From Accumulibacter sp. (lineage in GTDB: Bacteria > Pseudomonadota > Gammaproteobacteria > Burkholderiales > Rhodocyclaceae), in the NCBI GenBank assembly GCA_016788495.1, contig JAEUOM010000010.1, forward strand, positions 1 to 41,558: a stretch of 41,558 bases of DNA, read 5' to 3'. Below, one piece after another: positions 16,872 through 25,707 of this stretch. Numbering within the stretch: the stretch's first letter is position 1; every line of letters starts with the position of its first letter. Under the pieces are notes generated by a model. That model did no database searches and had not been told where the DNA came from. It saw only the letters and a program-made list of their open reading frames with translations. The position numbers and the translations under genes were made by a program.

Positions 16872-17756
16872 TCAGGCGTAGATAGCGGTTGCGTGAATGC
16901 GTTGGCTCAAGTGTAGCAGCAGTTGCACGAAATGTTCGAGCCCCCCTTGCTCATCGTTGCCGAGCGGCCAGCTCAGCACCCGCTCCGCGAGCGCCAGATA
17001 GGCCTGCGCCGCCGGCGCCTCCGGAAACAGTGCCGCCACCGGCTGGCAGAGTCGGGAAGCCTGCCGCAGTTGCTCGTCAGACGGGATCGATCCCGCGTAC
17101 TCGAGACGCGCCAGCCGACGGCTGTCGGTGACACGCGCCATGTTGTCATGGATCGCCCGCGCTTCGGTTTCGCTGCGTACCCGGTTGAGCAGGATCCGGA
17201 AACGCCTGTGCGCATAACCCAGGCTGACCTTCTTGATCAATGCGTAGGCCTCGGTGATGGCGCTCACATCGGCCGGAACGATGACGACCGTCTCCTGCGC
17301 GGCCAGCCCAAGCGGCGAGAACCCCAGCGGATGGTCGAGTGAGGCGTCGACCAGCACGACGTCGGCCGGCGGCAGAAGTTCGGCCAGGCACGCCAGCAGC
17401 GTCCGCCGCTCGGGCTCACCAAGCGAGCCAAGCTGGCCGACGATGCGGGCCGCCGGCAGCACACGAATCCCCGGCGCAACCTGAACGAGCACCTCCTCGA
17501 GTCGCTTTTCGTGACTGACCGCCTGCTGCAGATCGCCCGCGGCAAAGGCGCCAAAGAATGCCGCAACCCCGGCGCCGGCGTTCTCGTCAACGACCAGAAC
17601 CTCCCTACCGACGCGCGCCAGCGAGGCCGCCAGATTGGCGACCGAAGTGCTCTGGCCCACACCCCGGCCACCAGCGTTGAAGCTGACGATTCGCAACTGC
17701 GGACGCCCAAGGAGGCGGCGCAGCCCCGCGGCCTGATCGCCACGAAAGTCAGCCAC
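16872..17756 (-). CDS. flhG: FlhG/FleN-type flagellar number regulator with a degenerate ATPase site
   Basis: FlhG is a MinD/ParA-like protein that limits flagellar number and stimulates the FlhF GTPase. The N-terminus keeps the FlhF-activating motif DQAAGLR (residues 7-13). The fold is recognisable (VGQSTSVANLAASLARVGRE, DVSAITEAYALIKKVSLGYA), but the nucleotide site is not canonical. The P-loop is GGRGVGQS (29-36) where family members have GKGGVGKT, so both lysines are missing. The second motif is D57-E-N instead of DAD, and the Walker B region is VLVDASLD (D137). I infer weak or no ATP hydrolysis. The length of 294 residues is normal. It overlaps flhF by eight bases and precedes fliA by 18. 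Confidence 0.85.
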   Translation of the reverse strand: MADFRGDQAAGLRRLLGRPQLRIVSFNAGGRGVGQSTSVANLAASLARVGREVLVVDENAGAGVAAFFGAFAAGDLQQAVSHEKRLEEVLVQVAPGIRVLPAARIVGQLGSLGEPERRTLLACLAELLPPADVVLVDASLDHPLGFSPLGLAAQETVVIVPADVSAITEAYALIKKVSLGYAHRRFRILLNRVRSETEARAIHDNMARVTDSRRLARLEYAGSIPSDEQLRQASRLCQPVAALFPEAPAAQAYLALAERVLSWPLGNDEQGGLEHFVQLLLHLSQRIHATAIYA

Positions 17757-19089
17757 GCTGTCCTCCGGCCGACAGCATGCCTTCGCTGCCGCCGGCCATC
17801 ATCAGGCTTGGCTCGACCCCGGCGAGACGATGCGGCGAAGTCTCCGGCAGGTCCTTGAAGGCACGATGCAGGAGATACGGCCGGTTCGGCAGGTGCAGGT
17901 CTTCCGGGACACGCTGACCGTTCGAGACGTAGTACAGCCGCAACTCGTGGCGAATGAGCACATCCAGCGATGAAGCCAGGCTGGCTGCCTCGTCGACCTT
18001 GGTCAGAACGCAGCCCGCAAGGCCGAGGTCGCTGTAGACGCGCACGACGTCGTCGAGGGTATCGCCACGTCCGGTCGCCGCGAGCAGGAGCAGCGTTCTG
18101 ACATCGCTGTCGCGAAACATCGCCACCTGCTCACCGACCATCCGGTCTCTCTGGCTCATTCCCATGGTGTCGATCAGCACCATGTGCGTGTGCCGCAGGT
18201 CATGCAGGGTCGCCCGCAGGTCCTTTGCGTCCCGCGCCAGATGGACCGGTACACCAAGGATGCGCCCGTAGATCCGCAACTGCTCGTGCGCCCCGATGCG
18301 GTAACCGTCAGTCGTTACCAGCGCCAGCTTCCTCGCGCCATGCCGCAGGACGCAGCGCGCCGCCAGCTTGGCGGCCGTCGTCGTCTTGCCGACCCCGGTC
18401 GGTCCGACCAGGGCATAGATTCCGCCCTGGTCGACGATGTCCGTTTCGCCGTCGATGGTCAGCATGCCCCGCTCCGCTCGTCCGCGCACCCAGGCCAGTG
18501 CCGGCGCCGCATCGAGCTCGCGCGGCAACTCGGCGAGCAGTTCGCGGGCGAACCGCGGCGAGAAGCCGGCGTCGAGCATCTGTCGCAGAATCTCGGTCTT
18601 CACCGGCTCGGAGCGCGCCACCTCGCCCCAGGCGAATCCGGCCAGCTGCCGTTCGACGATTCGCCGCAGCGAGCGAATCTCTTCCATTACCGCCGCCGGC
18701 ACGACAGCCGCTCCGGCGGCCGTGGAGCTCGCTTCGTCCGCGGGCGACGAGCCCGCCGGCGGACGCGCCGGCGCCGTCAGCGGCGGCACGTCCGCCGGCG
18801 GGCTGCGCTCGTGCCGCCGCGGAGCCGCACCCGCAGAGCGCGGTACCGTCCTGTCGTCGGCGCTTCTCGGCTCAGGCGCAACCATCGCGGCAGCATCCAC
18901 GCGGCCACTTGGCTGCAACGAATCGCGCGGCGGCACGATCATCTCCATGTCGCGTGCGGCGACGGCCATGATCTCGACCCCGCCCGGGATGCCTCGATTG
19001 GAAAGAATGATCGCGTCGGGGCCAAGGGTCTCCCTGACCTTCCGCAAGGCGTCGCGCGCCGTCGCCGCGATGAATTTCCTGACGTTCAT
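17749..19089 (-). CDS. flhF: Flagellar placement SRP-like GTPase
   Basis: FlhF is a signal-recognition-particle family GTPase that marks the pole for flagellar assembly. It has the N-terminal basic region (MNVRKFIAATARDALRKVRE, TLGPDAIILSNR), a Pro/Ala-rich disordered linker (residues ~60-135), then the N and G domains. G1 is GPTGVGKTTTAAKLAARC, a later motif is LIDTMGMSQRDRM, and G4 is LTKVDEA. The length of 446 residues fits the family. It is coupled to flhA (4-base overlap) and flhG (8-base overlap). Confidence 0.96.
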   Translation of the reverse strand: MNVRKFIAATARDALRKVRETLGPDAIILSNRGIPGGVEIMAVAARDMEMIVPPRDSLQPSGRVDAAAMVAPEPRSADDRTVPRSAGAAPRRHERSPPADVPPLTAPARPPAGSSPADEASSTAAGAAVVPAAVMEEIRSLRRIVERQLAGFAWGEVARSEPVKTEILRQMLDAGFSPRFARELLAELPRELDAAPALAWVRGRAERGMLTIDGETDIVDQGGIYALVGPTGVGKTTTAAKLAARCVLRHGARKLALVTTDGYRIGAHEQLRIYGRILGVPVHLARDAKDLRATLHDLRHTHMVLIDTMGMSQRDRMVGEQVAMFRDSDVRTLLLLAATGRGDTLDDVVRVYSDLGLAGCVLTKVDEAASLASSLDVLIRHELRLYYVSNGQRVPEDLHLPNRPYLLHRAFKDLPETSPHRLAGVEPSLMMAGGSEGMLSAGGQRG

Positions 19090-21170
19090 GGTCGTTGTCC
19101 GATGATGGATGTCACTTTGATCGTTCGATGTTCGGGCACCTCTGCGTGCGCCAGAACCTTGAGCTGCGGGATGTTGCGCCGAAGGAAGCGTGACAGCAGG
19201 CTGCGCAGCGTACCGGAAACCAGCAGGACCACCGGCAGCCCGGCCTCCTCCTGCCTCTGGGCCGCCGCCAGTGCCTCCCGGACCAGCGTATCGGCCAGGC
19301 CCGGTTCGATGCCAACCGCCTCGCCGGCTCCGGCGACGGCCTGCTGCAACAAGCGTTCAAGCTGGGGATCGAGCACCATCACCTGGAGCTCGGATGCACC
19401 GGGATAGAGTTCCTGGACGATCGAACGTCCCAGGGCGACGCGCACCTGGACCGTCAGCGTATCCGGGTCCTGCGAACGCGGTGCTCCGTCGGCGAGGGTT
19501 TCGATAACCGTCCGCATGTCGCGCAGGGACACTCCCTCTTCGAGCAGATTGCGCAGGACTTTCTGCACCACTCCGAGTGACAGGGCTTTGGGCACGAGGT
19601 CCTCGACCATCTTCGGCATTTCCTTGGCCAAGTGATCAAGCAGGGCCTGGGTCTCCAGACGCCCCAGAAGCTCGGCGGAATGCGACAGGATCAGATGGTT
19701 GAGGTGCGTGGCGACCACGGTGCTGGGATCGACGACCGTGTAGCCGTAGGCCTGGGCCTGCTCACGCACCGCCGGATCGATCCACACGGCCGGCAGACCG
19801 AAAGCCGGATCGCGCGCGGGCGTCCCCGGCACCTTCCCGGCCACCCTGCCGGGGTCGATCGCCAGCAGGTTCCCTGGAAACGCTTCGCCCTCGCCGATCT
19901 CGACCCCCTTGAGAAGGATCTTGTAGGCGTTGGGCTTCAGTTCGAGGTTGTCGCGTATATGGACCGGCGACACCAGGAAGCCGACGTCCTGCGCAAACTT
20001 CTTCCGGATGCCGCGAATGCGGCGCAGCAACTCGCCATCCTGCGCCTTGTCGACCAGCGGAATCAGCCGGTAGCCGACTTCCAGTCCAAGAACGTCGAGG
20101 GGCGTCACATCCGCCCAGCTCGCTTCCTGCACTTCCCGCGCCACCTTCGGCGCTGGCGCAACCGGCAGCGGCTTCTCCTCCCGCCGCTGCCGGTCGAGAC
20201 GCCACGCGGCGGCCGCCAGCGCCCCGCCAATGAGCAGGAAGATGAAGTTCGGCATCCCGGGAATCAGGCCGAGCAGGCCGATGATCGCCGCCGTCAGATA
20301 GAGCGGCTTCGCATTGTCGAACAGCTGTGCGGCAAACTGCTGCGACACGTCCTGGTCGTCACCGACGCGGGTCACCACCATGCCGGCGGCAATCGAGATG
20401 ATCAGCGCCGGGATCTGGGCGACCAGGCCATCGCCAATCGTCAGCAGGGTGTAGGTTCGCGCCGCCGTTCCGACGTCCAGATTGTGCTGCAGGACGCCGA
20501 CGAACAGACCGCCGACCACGTTGATCAGCATGATCAGGATGCCGGCTATCGCGTCGCCGCGAACGAACTTCGACGCACCATCCATCGAGCCGAAGAAATC
20601 CGCCTCCTGCGCGATCGTCGACCGCCGCTTGCGCGCCTCATCCTCGCCAATCAAGCCGGCATTGAGGTCGGCATCGATCGCCATCTGCTTGCCCGGCATC
20701 GCGTCCAGGGTGAAGCGGGCAGCGACTTCGGCAACCCTGCCTGCGCCCTTGGTGATGACGACGAAGTTGATGATCACCAGGATCGTGAACACCACCAGCC
20801 CCACTCCATAATTGCCACCAACGAGAAAGTGGCCGAAGGCTTCGATCACCTTTCCCGCCGCCGCCGGACCGGTATGCCCTTCGAGCAGGACAACCCGCGT
20901 CGAGGCGACGTTGAGGGACAGGCGAAGCAGTGTCGTGACGAGGAGGACGGTGGGAAACACCGAAAACTCGAGCGGCTTCATCACGCTCATGGCGACCAGC
21001 ATGACGATCACCGAAATGGCGATATTGAAGGTGAAGAAGAGGTCCAGCAAAAAGGGTGGCAGCGGCAACACCATCATCGCCAGGATGAGCAGGATCAGCA
21101 GCGGGCCAGCCAGCTGCCGCTGACCAAAGCGGGCAACGAAATCCTGCAGGGCGATGCTTGCGCTAGCCAC
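19086..21170 (-). CDS. flhA: Flagellar type III export gate protein FlhA
   Basis: FlhA forms the export gate ring and couples the proton gradient to substrate export. The N-terminal half carries about eight membrane helices (for example LLILLILAMMVLPLPPFLLD). The cytoplasmic loop signature of the family is present (SLNVASTRVVLLEGHTGPAA, RFTLDAMPGKQMAIDADLNA). The C-terminal cytoplasmic domain that receives chaperone-substrate complexes starts near residue 330 (for example IRDNLELKPNAYKILLKGVE). At 694 residues it equals the usual length. It overlaps flhB by eight bases. Confidence 0.97.
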   Translation of the reverse strand: MASASIALQDFVARFGQRQLAGPLLILLILAMMVLPLPPFLLDLFFTFNIAISVIVMLVAMSVMKPLEFSVFPTVLLVTTLLRLSLNVASTRVVLLEGHTGPAAAGKVIEAFGHFLVGGNYGVGLVVFTILVIINFVVITKGAGRVAEVAARFTLDAMPGKQMAIDADLNAGLIGEDEARKRRSTIAQEADFFGSMDGASKFVRGDAIAGILIMLINVVGGLFVGVLQHNLDVGTAARTYTLLTIGDGLVAQIPALIISIAAGMVVTRVGDDQDVSQQFAAQLFDNAKPLYLTAAIIGLLGLIPGMPNFIFLLIGGALAAAAWRLDRQRREEKPLPVAPAPKVAREVQEASWADVTPLDVLGLEVGYRLIPLVDKAQDGELLRRIRGIRKKFAQDVGFLVSPVHIRDNLELKPNAYKILLKGVEIGEGEAFPGNLLAIDPGRVAGKVPGTPARDPAFGLPAVWIDPAVREQAQAYGYTVVDPSTVVATHLNHLILSHSAELLGRLETQALLDHLAKEMPKMVEDLVPKALSLGVVQKVLRNLLEEGVSLRDMRTVIETLADGAPRSQDPDTLTVQVRVALGRSIVQELYPGASELQVMVLDPQLERLLQQAVAGAGEAVGIEPGLADTLVREALAAAQRQEEAGLPVVLLVSGTLRSLLSRFLRRNIPQLKVLAHAEVPEHRTIKVTSIIGQRP

Positions 21171-22302
21171 GCGCAGGCTCCGCGGCGAGTTCCGGAGGAA
21201 CCTCTATCCGGCCTGGTGGTAGCGGCAGATCACCGCCAACCTGCCGCCAGTCACTCAACTGGTAGACATAGGCGAGCACCTCGGCGACCGCAACATAAAG
21301 CGCCGCCGGAATCTCCTGATCGAGTTCGACGTGCCGATGGAGCGCGCGCGCCAGGGCCGCCGCCTCGACCATCGGAACGCCATTGCTCGCACCGATCTGG
21401 CGTATCTTCAGCGCGATCTCGCCAGTTCCCTTGGCCAGCACTTTCGGTGCACCCATGCCGGCGCTGTAAGCCAGGGCAACCGCGTAGTGTGTCGGATTGG
21501 TGACGATGACGTCGGCCGCCGGCACCGCGGCCATCATCCGCTTGCGAGCGGCTTCGCGCTGCAACTGGCGGATGCGCCCCTTGATCTCCGGGCTGCCCTC
21601 GAGTTCCTTGCCTTCCTGCTTCACTTCCTGGTGACTCATCTTGAGTTTGTCGTGGTACTGCCAAAGCTGGAACGGCACGTCGACGGCAACGATGAGCAGC
21701 ATCGCCGAAACGACGGCGAGAAAGCTGAAGCTGAGCAGGTGGCCGGCAGTCGCCAGGCCGACGGGCAGCGGCTGGGCAAACATGGCCAGCAATTCTCCCC
21801 GCTCGCTCCACAATACCCAGGCGGCCACGCCACCGAGCAGAGAGGCCTTGGCGACCGCCTTGGCAAGTTCGACCACGCCGTGCCACGATACCAGGCGGAC
21901 AAGGCCCTGCAGCGGGTCGAGACGGCTCGGGTCGGGTTGCAGGGCCTTGACCGAAAAGTTCCAGCTGCCGAGGAAGAAGGGTGAGAGCAGAGTTGCGATG
22001 AGCAGAGCGCCGAACAGTGGGGTGCAGGTGAGCAGGGCCGCAGCTGCCAGATCGGCCAGCCGGATGAGCATCCGCGCTGGTTCGTGTGCCGCTTGGTGAT
22101 CGACAACGAGACCGCGTCGGACGAGCAGCGAGAGCCTCTGCATCATCCAGGGACCCAGCACCATGAACGCTGCCGCGCCGACGATCAGCACGAGAAAGGC
22201 GCCGACCTCCCGCGAGCGTGGCACCTGCCCCTCTTCGCGAGCCTGCTCGAGGCGTCTCGCCGATGCGGGTTCGGTACGTTCGACGTCGCTTTCCTCTGCC
22301 AT
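21163..22302 (-). CDS. flhB: Flagellar type III export switch protein FlhB
   Basis: FlhB controls the change from rod/hook to filament export. The N-terminus (ERTEPASARRLEQAREEGQV, PRSREVGAFL) and four membrane helices are family-typical. The autocleavage motif NPTH is intact (VIVTNPTHYAVALAYSAGMG), flanked by the expected EVKQEGKELEGSPEIKGRIR. The C-terminal cytoplasmic domain follows, with a Pro-rich tail. The length is 379 residues. It is the first gene of flhB-flhA-flhF-flhG-fliA-motC-motD, and an AT-rich leader with a perfect TATAAT lies upstream. Confidence 0.97.
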   Translation of the reverse strand: MAEESDVERTEPASARRLEQAREEGQVPRSREVGAFLVLIVGAAAFMVLGPWMMQRLSLLVRRGLVVDHQAAHEPARMLIRLADLAAAALLTCTPLFGALLIATLLSPFFLGSWNFSVKALQPDPSRLDPLQGLVRLVSWHGVVELAKAVAKASLLGGVAAWVLWSERGELLAMFAQPLPVGLATAGHLLSFSFLAVVSAMLLIVAVDVPFQLWQYHDKLKMSHQEVKQEGKELEGSPEIKGRIRQLQREAARKRMMAAVPAADVIVTNPTHYAVALAYSAGMGAPKVLAKGTGEIALKIRQIGASNGVPMVEAAALARALHRHVELDQEIPAALYVAVAEVLAYVYQLSDWRQVGGDLPLPPGRIEVPPELAAEPARG

Positions 22303-22328
22303 GGCGAGCTTCCAGTCTGGACGGGCGT

Positions 22329-22334
22329 ATTATA
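22329..22334 (-). promoter_or_regulatory. Possible -10 box (TATAAT) upstream of flhB
   Basis: A perfect TATAAT is read on the minus strand, ~27 bases before the flhB ATG, inside an AT-rich island (22320-22420) that contrasts with the GC-rich genome. I see no good TTGACA at 17 bases, so the promoter may be weak or activator-dependent. No sigma-54 or sigma-28 match was found in this gap. Confidence 0.4.
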
Positions 22335-22431
22335 AGAAAATCGCTGTTAGAATAGACAGCTAGCTTGTTTTATTTATATCAATTCTCGAATAGTTGCAGC
22401 TTAACAACATTTGTTTCGGCGAGACAAAAGG

Positions 22432-22453
22432 CAAGGGGGCTTACGCCCCCTTG
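22432..22453 (-). terminator. Intrinsic terminator after cheA
   Basis: A perfect 9-bp stem (CAAGGGGGC / GCCCCCTTG) with a 4-base loop lies 28 bases after the cheA stop. Read on the minus strand it is followed by CCTTTTGT, a short U-tract. On the plus strand no T-run follows, so it is directional. It would end the mcp-cheV-cheV-cheY-cheZ-cheA transcript just before the flhB leader. Confidence 0.8.
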
Positions 22454-22481
22454 ATGGAACCGCTCGGTACTGGCGCGGCTG

Positions 22482-24419
22482 CTAGACGAGCAACTCCAGT
22501 GGCCGTGTTGCCGGCGCGCGCGTCTCTCGTTCGCCCTTGGCCGCGAGATCGGACAACAGCTCCTTCATGTCCAGGATGAGAACAATCTGACCATTCGACA
22601 GCGTCGTCACTCCGGCCACTCCGCGCGGACGGAAATCATCGAGCGCCTTGATCACCGCGTCATCGCGCCCGGCGAAGTTGTCTACCGCCAGAATGAAGCT
22701 GCGTTCGGCGGTCTGCATGAGGACGCCGAACTCGGGCCGCCGCAGTTGCGGCCACCCGAGCAGGCGGGCGAGGGCAATGACCGGCAGAATCTCGCCGCGC
22801 ACCACCAGCGTTTCCCGGCCGCCCACTTCCTGCATTCGCTCGTGGTCGATCGGCAGGATTTCCCGCACCAGTGACAGTGGCAAGGCAAAGGGCTGGTCGC
22901 CGAGTAGGACGAGGAGAACGGGCAGGATGGCCAGCGTCAGCGGCAGCGAGATGACGAAGACCGCACCCTTGCCAAGTTCGGAGCGGATCTCGATCGACCC
23001 GTTGAGCTTCTGGATGTTCGTCTTCACGACGTCCATGCCGACGCCTCGACCCGACACCGCCGAAGCCTTGGTCATCGTCGAAAACCCAGGCAGGAAGATC
23101 AGGTTGAGACTCTGCCGGTCATCGAGCGTGTTCGCTTCCTCCTCGCTGATGATCTGCTTCTCGACTGCTTTCGCGCGGATGCGCTCGGGGCTCATCCCGC
23201 GCCCGTCATCGGCAATCATCAGGACGATGTGGTCACCCTCCTGACGGGCCTCGAGACGAATGACGCTCTTCGCCTGCTTGCCTGCGGCGCGCCGTTCCTC
23301 GGGCGACTCGACACCATGATCGACCGCATTGCGTATCAGGTGGATCAGCGGGTCGGCCAGATCCTCGATCATCGTCTTGTCGACCTCGGTCTCTTCACCG
23401 ATCAGTGCCAGTTCAACATCCTTGCCCAGTTGTCGAGCCAAGTCGCGCGCAATCCGCGGATACTTCTGGAACAGGCGGCCGATCGGCTGCATGCGCGTCT
23501 TCATGACCGAGTTCTGCAGGTCGGACACCAGCAGATCAAGCTGGCTGACGGCCTGATCGAGCGCCTGCAAGGTCTCCGAATCCGTACGCCCGGCCAGAAT
23601 GTCCGCCCGCAGGCTGGTCAACCGGTTCTTGGTCAGGCCGATTTCCCCCGACAGATTGAGCACCTGATCGAGCCGCGCAGTGTCCACACGGATCGTCGTC
23701 TCGCGCGCTGCCGCCCGTTCGTCGGCGCGGCGGCCCGACGGCGCGGCGCTGGCGGCAGCCCCCGGCCTGTCCGTGCTGCGCCGCCCCTCAGGCGGAAAAT
23801 GTGGCTGCAGCTGCGAGAGTGCGATCTCGCCAGCCTGCCTGCCGTCATCCGTGGCATCGGCCTTGTGCGCGACAGTCGGCACACTGGCGCCAGCCTGCCC
23901 GCTGAACACCGCGTGCAGTGCCTGCCAATCCGGACCCTGCTCGCCACTGCCGGCAGCCACCGACGCCCCGGTGGGCTTGCCCTCGCTCGGCTCCGCGGCA
24001 ACCCGTGCTGGCTCACCGGGGTCAGTCGCTGCCGTCAGCGCGCTCTGCAGGTCAGCCGTGACTTCCGCCGCAGCCGGAGCCGGCTGCCTACCCTGGGCAA
24101 TCTCGCCGAACATTTGGCGAACGCCCTGTGTGGCCGCCATGATCGTGTCCATCATGGCCGGCGTCAGCTCCCTCTCGCCGTTTCGCAGCTTGTCGAACAG
24201 GTTCTCGGTCAGGTGGCAGAGCTTGACCAGCTCGACCGCATTCAGGAAACCTGCACCGCCCTTGATCGTGTGAAAGCCGCGAAAGATGTCGTTGAGCAGA
24301 CGCAGATCCTCGGGACTGCGCTCGAGATCGACGAGCTTGTTGTCGACATCCGACAGCAGGTCACCGGCTTCCTGCAGGAAATCCTGCAGCAGGTCTTCCA
24401 TCCCCGCAAAATCGCTCAT
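22482..24419 (-). CDS. cheA: Chemotaxis histidine kinase
   Basis: CheA receives receptor signals through CheW-type adaptors and phosphorylates CheY. I start it at ATG 24419 (645 residues), which has a strong GGAGG nearby. P1 (Hpt) has the phospho-site His50 in FRGFHTIKGGAGFLNAVEL. A long Ala/Pro-rich linker (~130-235) follows, with no recognisable P2 CheY-docking domain. P3 dimerisation is LDQVLNLSGEIGLTKNRLTS. The P4 kinase domain has the N-box HLIRNAVDHGVESPEERRAA, DDGRGM and GRGVGMDVVKTNI. P5 (CheW-like) closes the protein. It follows cheZ by 10 bases. CheW, CheR and CheB are not in the window. Confidence 0.96.
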   Translation of the reverse strand: MSDFAGMEDLLQDFLQEAGDLLSDVDNKLVDLERSPEDLRLLNDIFRGFHTIKGGAGFLNAVELVKLCHLTENLFDKLRNGERELTPAMMDTIMAATQGVRQMFGEIAQGRQPAPAAAEVTADLQSALTAATDPGEPARVAAEPSEGKPTGASVAAGSGEQGPDWQALHAVFSGQAGASVPTVAHKADATDDGRQAGEIALSQLQPHFPPEGRRSTDRPGAAASAAPSGRRADERAAARETTIRVDTARLDQVLNLSGEIGLTKNRLTSLRADILAGRTDSETLQALDQAVSQLDLLVSDLQNSVMKTRMQPIGRLFQKYPRIARDLARQLGKDVELALIGEETEVDKTMIEDLADPLIHLIRNAVDHGVESPEERRAAGKQAKSVIRLEARQEGDHIVLMIADDGRGMSPERIRAKAVEKQIISEEEANTLDDRQSLNLIFLPGFSTMTKASAVSGRGVGMDVVKTNIQKLNGSIEIRSELGKGAVFVISLPLTLAILPVLLVLLGDQPFALPLSLVREILPIDHERMQEVGGRETLVVRGEILPVIALARLLGWPQLRRPEFGVLMQTAERSFILAVDNFAGRDDAVIKALDDFRPRGVAGVTTLSNGQIVLILDMKELLSDLAAKGERETRAPATRPLELLV

Positions 24420-24429
24420 CGCGAACCTC

Positions 24430-25296
24430 CTAGAATCCCAGGCTGCCGAGCAGCTCATCAACCTGCTGCTGTGAGGCGACGACGTCGGCGCGACCGTCGG
24501 GGTTGATCACGGGCCCGTTGAGGAGGCTGTTGACCGACTCGGTGCGCCGCTCACCGGGCAAGGTCTCGATCAGCACTTGCATCAGTTGCGTCTCCAGCTC
24601 CTGCGCGACCTGAATGATCTTCTTGATCACCTGGCCGGTGAGATCCTGAAAGTCCTGGGCCATCATGATCTCCAGCAGCTGCGCCTTGGTGGCCTCGGTC
24701 TTCGCCGGCAAGCCCTGCTTGAGGAAGGAGCGCGTCTCCTCGGCGAGGAGCCTGAAATCGTCGACTGCCATCTGGTTGGAAAACAACGCATCCCAGCGCC
24801 TCGCGAGTCCCGCCGAGGCCGCCTCGAGTTGCTCCTGCAACGGGTTGGCAATGTCGGTCGCGTTGAGAACCCGGCAGGCGGCCTGCTCGGTCAGCGTGGC
24901 TACGTAGTTGAGCCGCTCCCTCGTATCCGGAATGGCGCTGACGGTGCTCTCCAGCAGTTCGCTGTAACCCAGTTGCCCCAATGTGTCGTGCAACTGGCGG
25001 GCCATCTGGCCGACGAGTTGGAACACCCGGTCCTGTCCCCGCCATTCCGTGACCGCGGCCTCCGCTGCCCCCGCTGCAATCGTGGCCGCCTGCGCCACCC
25101 GCACGGAGTCGAAAAGCGCCTGCAACTCGTCACTGTCGTCGGCTCCGTCTCCTTCGCGCAACTGCTGCAGCAGAGAGGCCGCAGGCCTGGCCGTGGCAGG
25201 TGGCGCGGCCGTACTGGCGGTCGCGATCCCCGAGGCGATGCTGTCGAACAGAGCCTCGAGTTCCCGTGAGTCACCGGAGGTGTCGCCTTCGTTCAT
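24430..25296 (-). CDS. cheZ: CheY-P phosphatase with N-terminal repeat motifs
   Basis: CheZ dephosphorylates CheY-P. The long helical core is present, with the catalytic region EIMMAQDFQDLTGQVIKKII, including the conserved Gln in DFQDLTGQ. The C-terminal CheY-binding peptide is QQQVDELLGSLGF, as in the enteric protein. Unusually, the N-terminus has two related motifs, DSRELEALFDSI (residues ~9-20) and DSDELQALFDSV (~54-65), separated by Ala/Pro-rich sequence. They resemble the C-terminal peptide and the FliM EIDALL motif. At 288 residues it is longer than enteric CheZ (~214). It begins one base after the cheY stop. Confidence 0.93.
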   Translation of the reverse strand: MNEGDTSGDSRELEALFDSIASGIATASTAAPPATARPAASLLQQLREGDGADDSDELQALFDSVRVAQAATIAAGAAEAAVTEWRGQDRVFQLVGQMARQLHDTLGQLGYSELLESTVSAIPDTRERLNYVATLTEQAACRVLNATDIANPLQEQLEAASAGLARRWDALFSNQMAVDDFRLLAEETRSFLKQGLPAKTEATKAQLLEIMMAQDFQDLTGQVIKKIIQVAQELETQLMQVLIETLPGERRTESVNSLLNGPVINPDGRADVVASQQQVDELLGSLGF

Positions 25297-25297
25297 C

Positions 25298-25687
25298 TCA
25301 GACCCCCATCCTGTCGAAGATCTTCTGCAGCTTTTCGGCCAGCGTCGCCGCCGTGAAGGGCTTGACGATATAACCGCTGGCCCCCGCTTGCGCGGCGGCG
25401 ATGATGTTCTCCTTCTTCGCCTCGGCGGTGATCATCAGCACCGGCAGGTGCTTCAGCGTCGCTGAAGCGCGGATGGCCTGCAGGAGCTGCAGGCCATCCA
25501 TGTTCGGCATGTTCCAGTCGGTAACCACGAACTCGAACCCGCCGTTGTTCAGCTTCTGCAGAGCCACAGCGCCATCCTCGGCCTCGTCGACATTGGCAAA
25601 ACCGAGTTCCTTCAGCAAATTCCGGACGATGCGCCGCATCGTCGAGAAATCGTCCACCACGAGAATCCTCATCTTGGGATCAGCCAT
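25298..25687 (-). CDS. cheY: Chemotaxis response regulator
   Basis: A single-domain receiver that binds the flagellar switch when phosphorylated. All hallmark residues are present: the acidic pair D12-D13, phospho-acceptor D57 in VVTDWNMP, T87 in [12 protein letters not shown]106 and K109 in SGYIVKPF. Its length, 129 residues, equals enteric CheY, and even the residue numbering matches. It lies 20 bases after cheV and one base before cheZ, so kinase, regulator and phosphatase are in one transcript. Confidence 0.97.
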   Translation of the reverse strand: MADPKMRILVVDDFSTMRRIVRNLLKELGFANVDEAEDGAVALQKLNNGGFEFVVTDWNMPNMDGLQLLQAIRASATLKHLPVLMITAEAKKENIIAAAQAGASGYIVKPFTAATLAEKLQKIFDRMGV

Positions 25688-25707
25688 CGTTTACTCCGAT
25701 TGTTCGC

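Noticed and set aside
18225..18971. Plus-strand frame opposite flhF
   Set aside because: Antisense to the FlhF linker and G domain; extreme Arg/Pro/Ala content.
19632..21503. Very long plus-strand frame opposite flhA (~620 codons)
   Set aside because: Its length follows from the third-position GC of flhA on the other strand; the peptide is full of His/Arg/Asp/Gln runs and has no domain.
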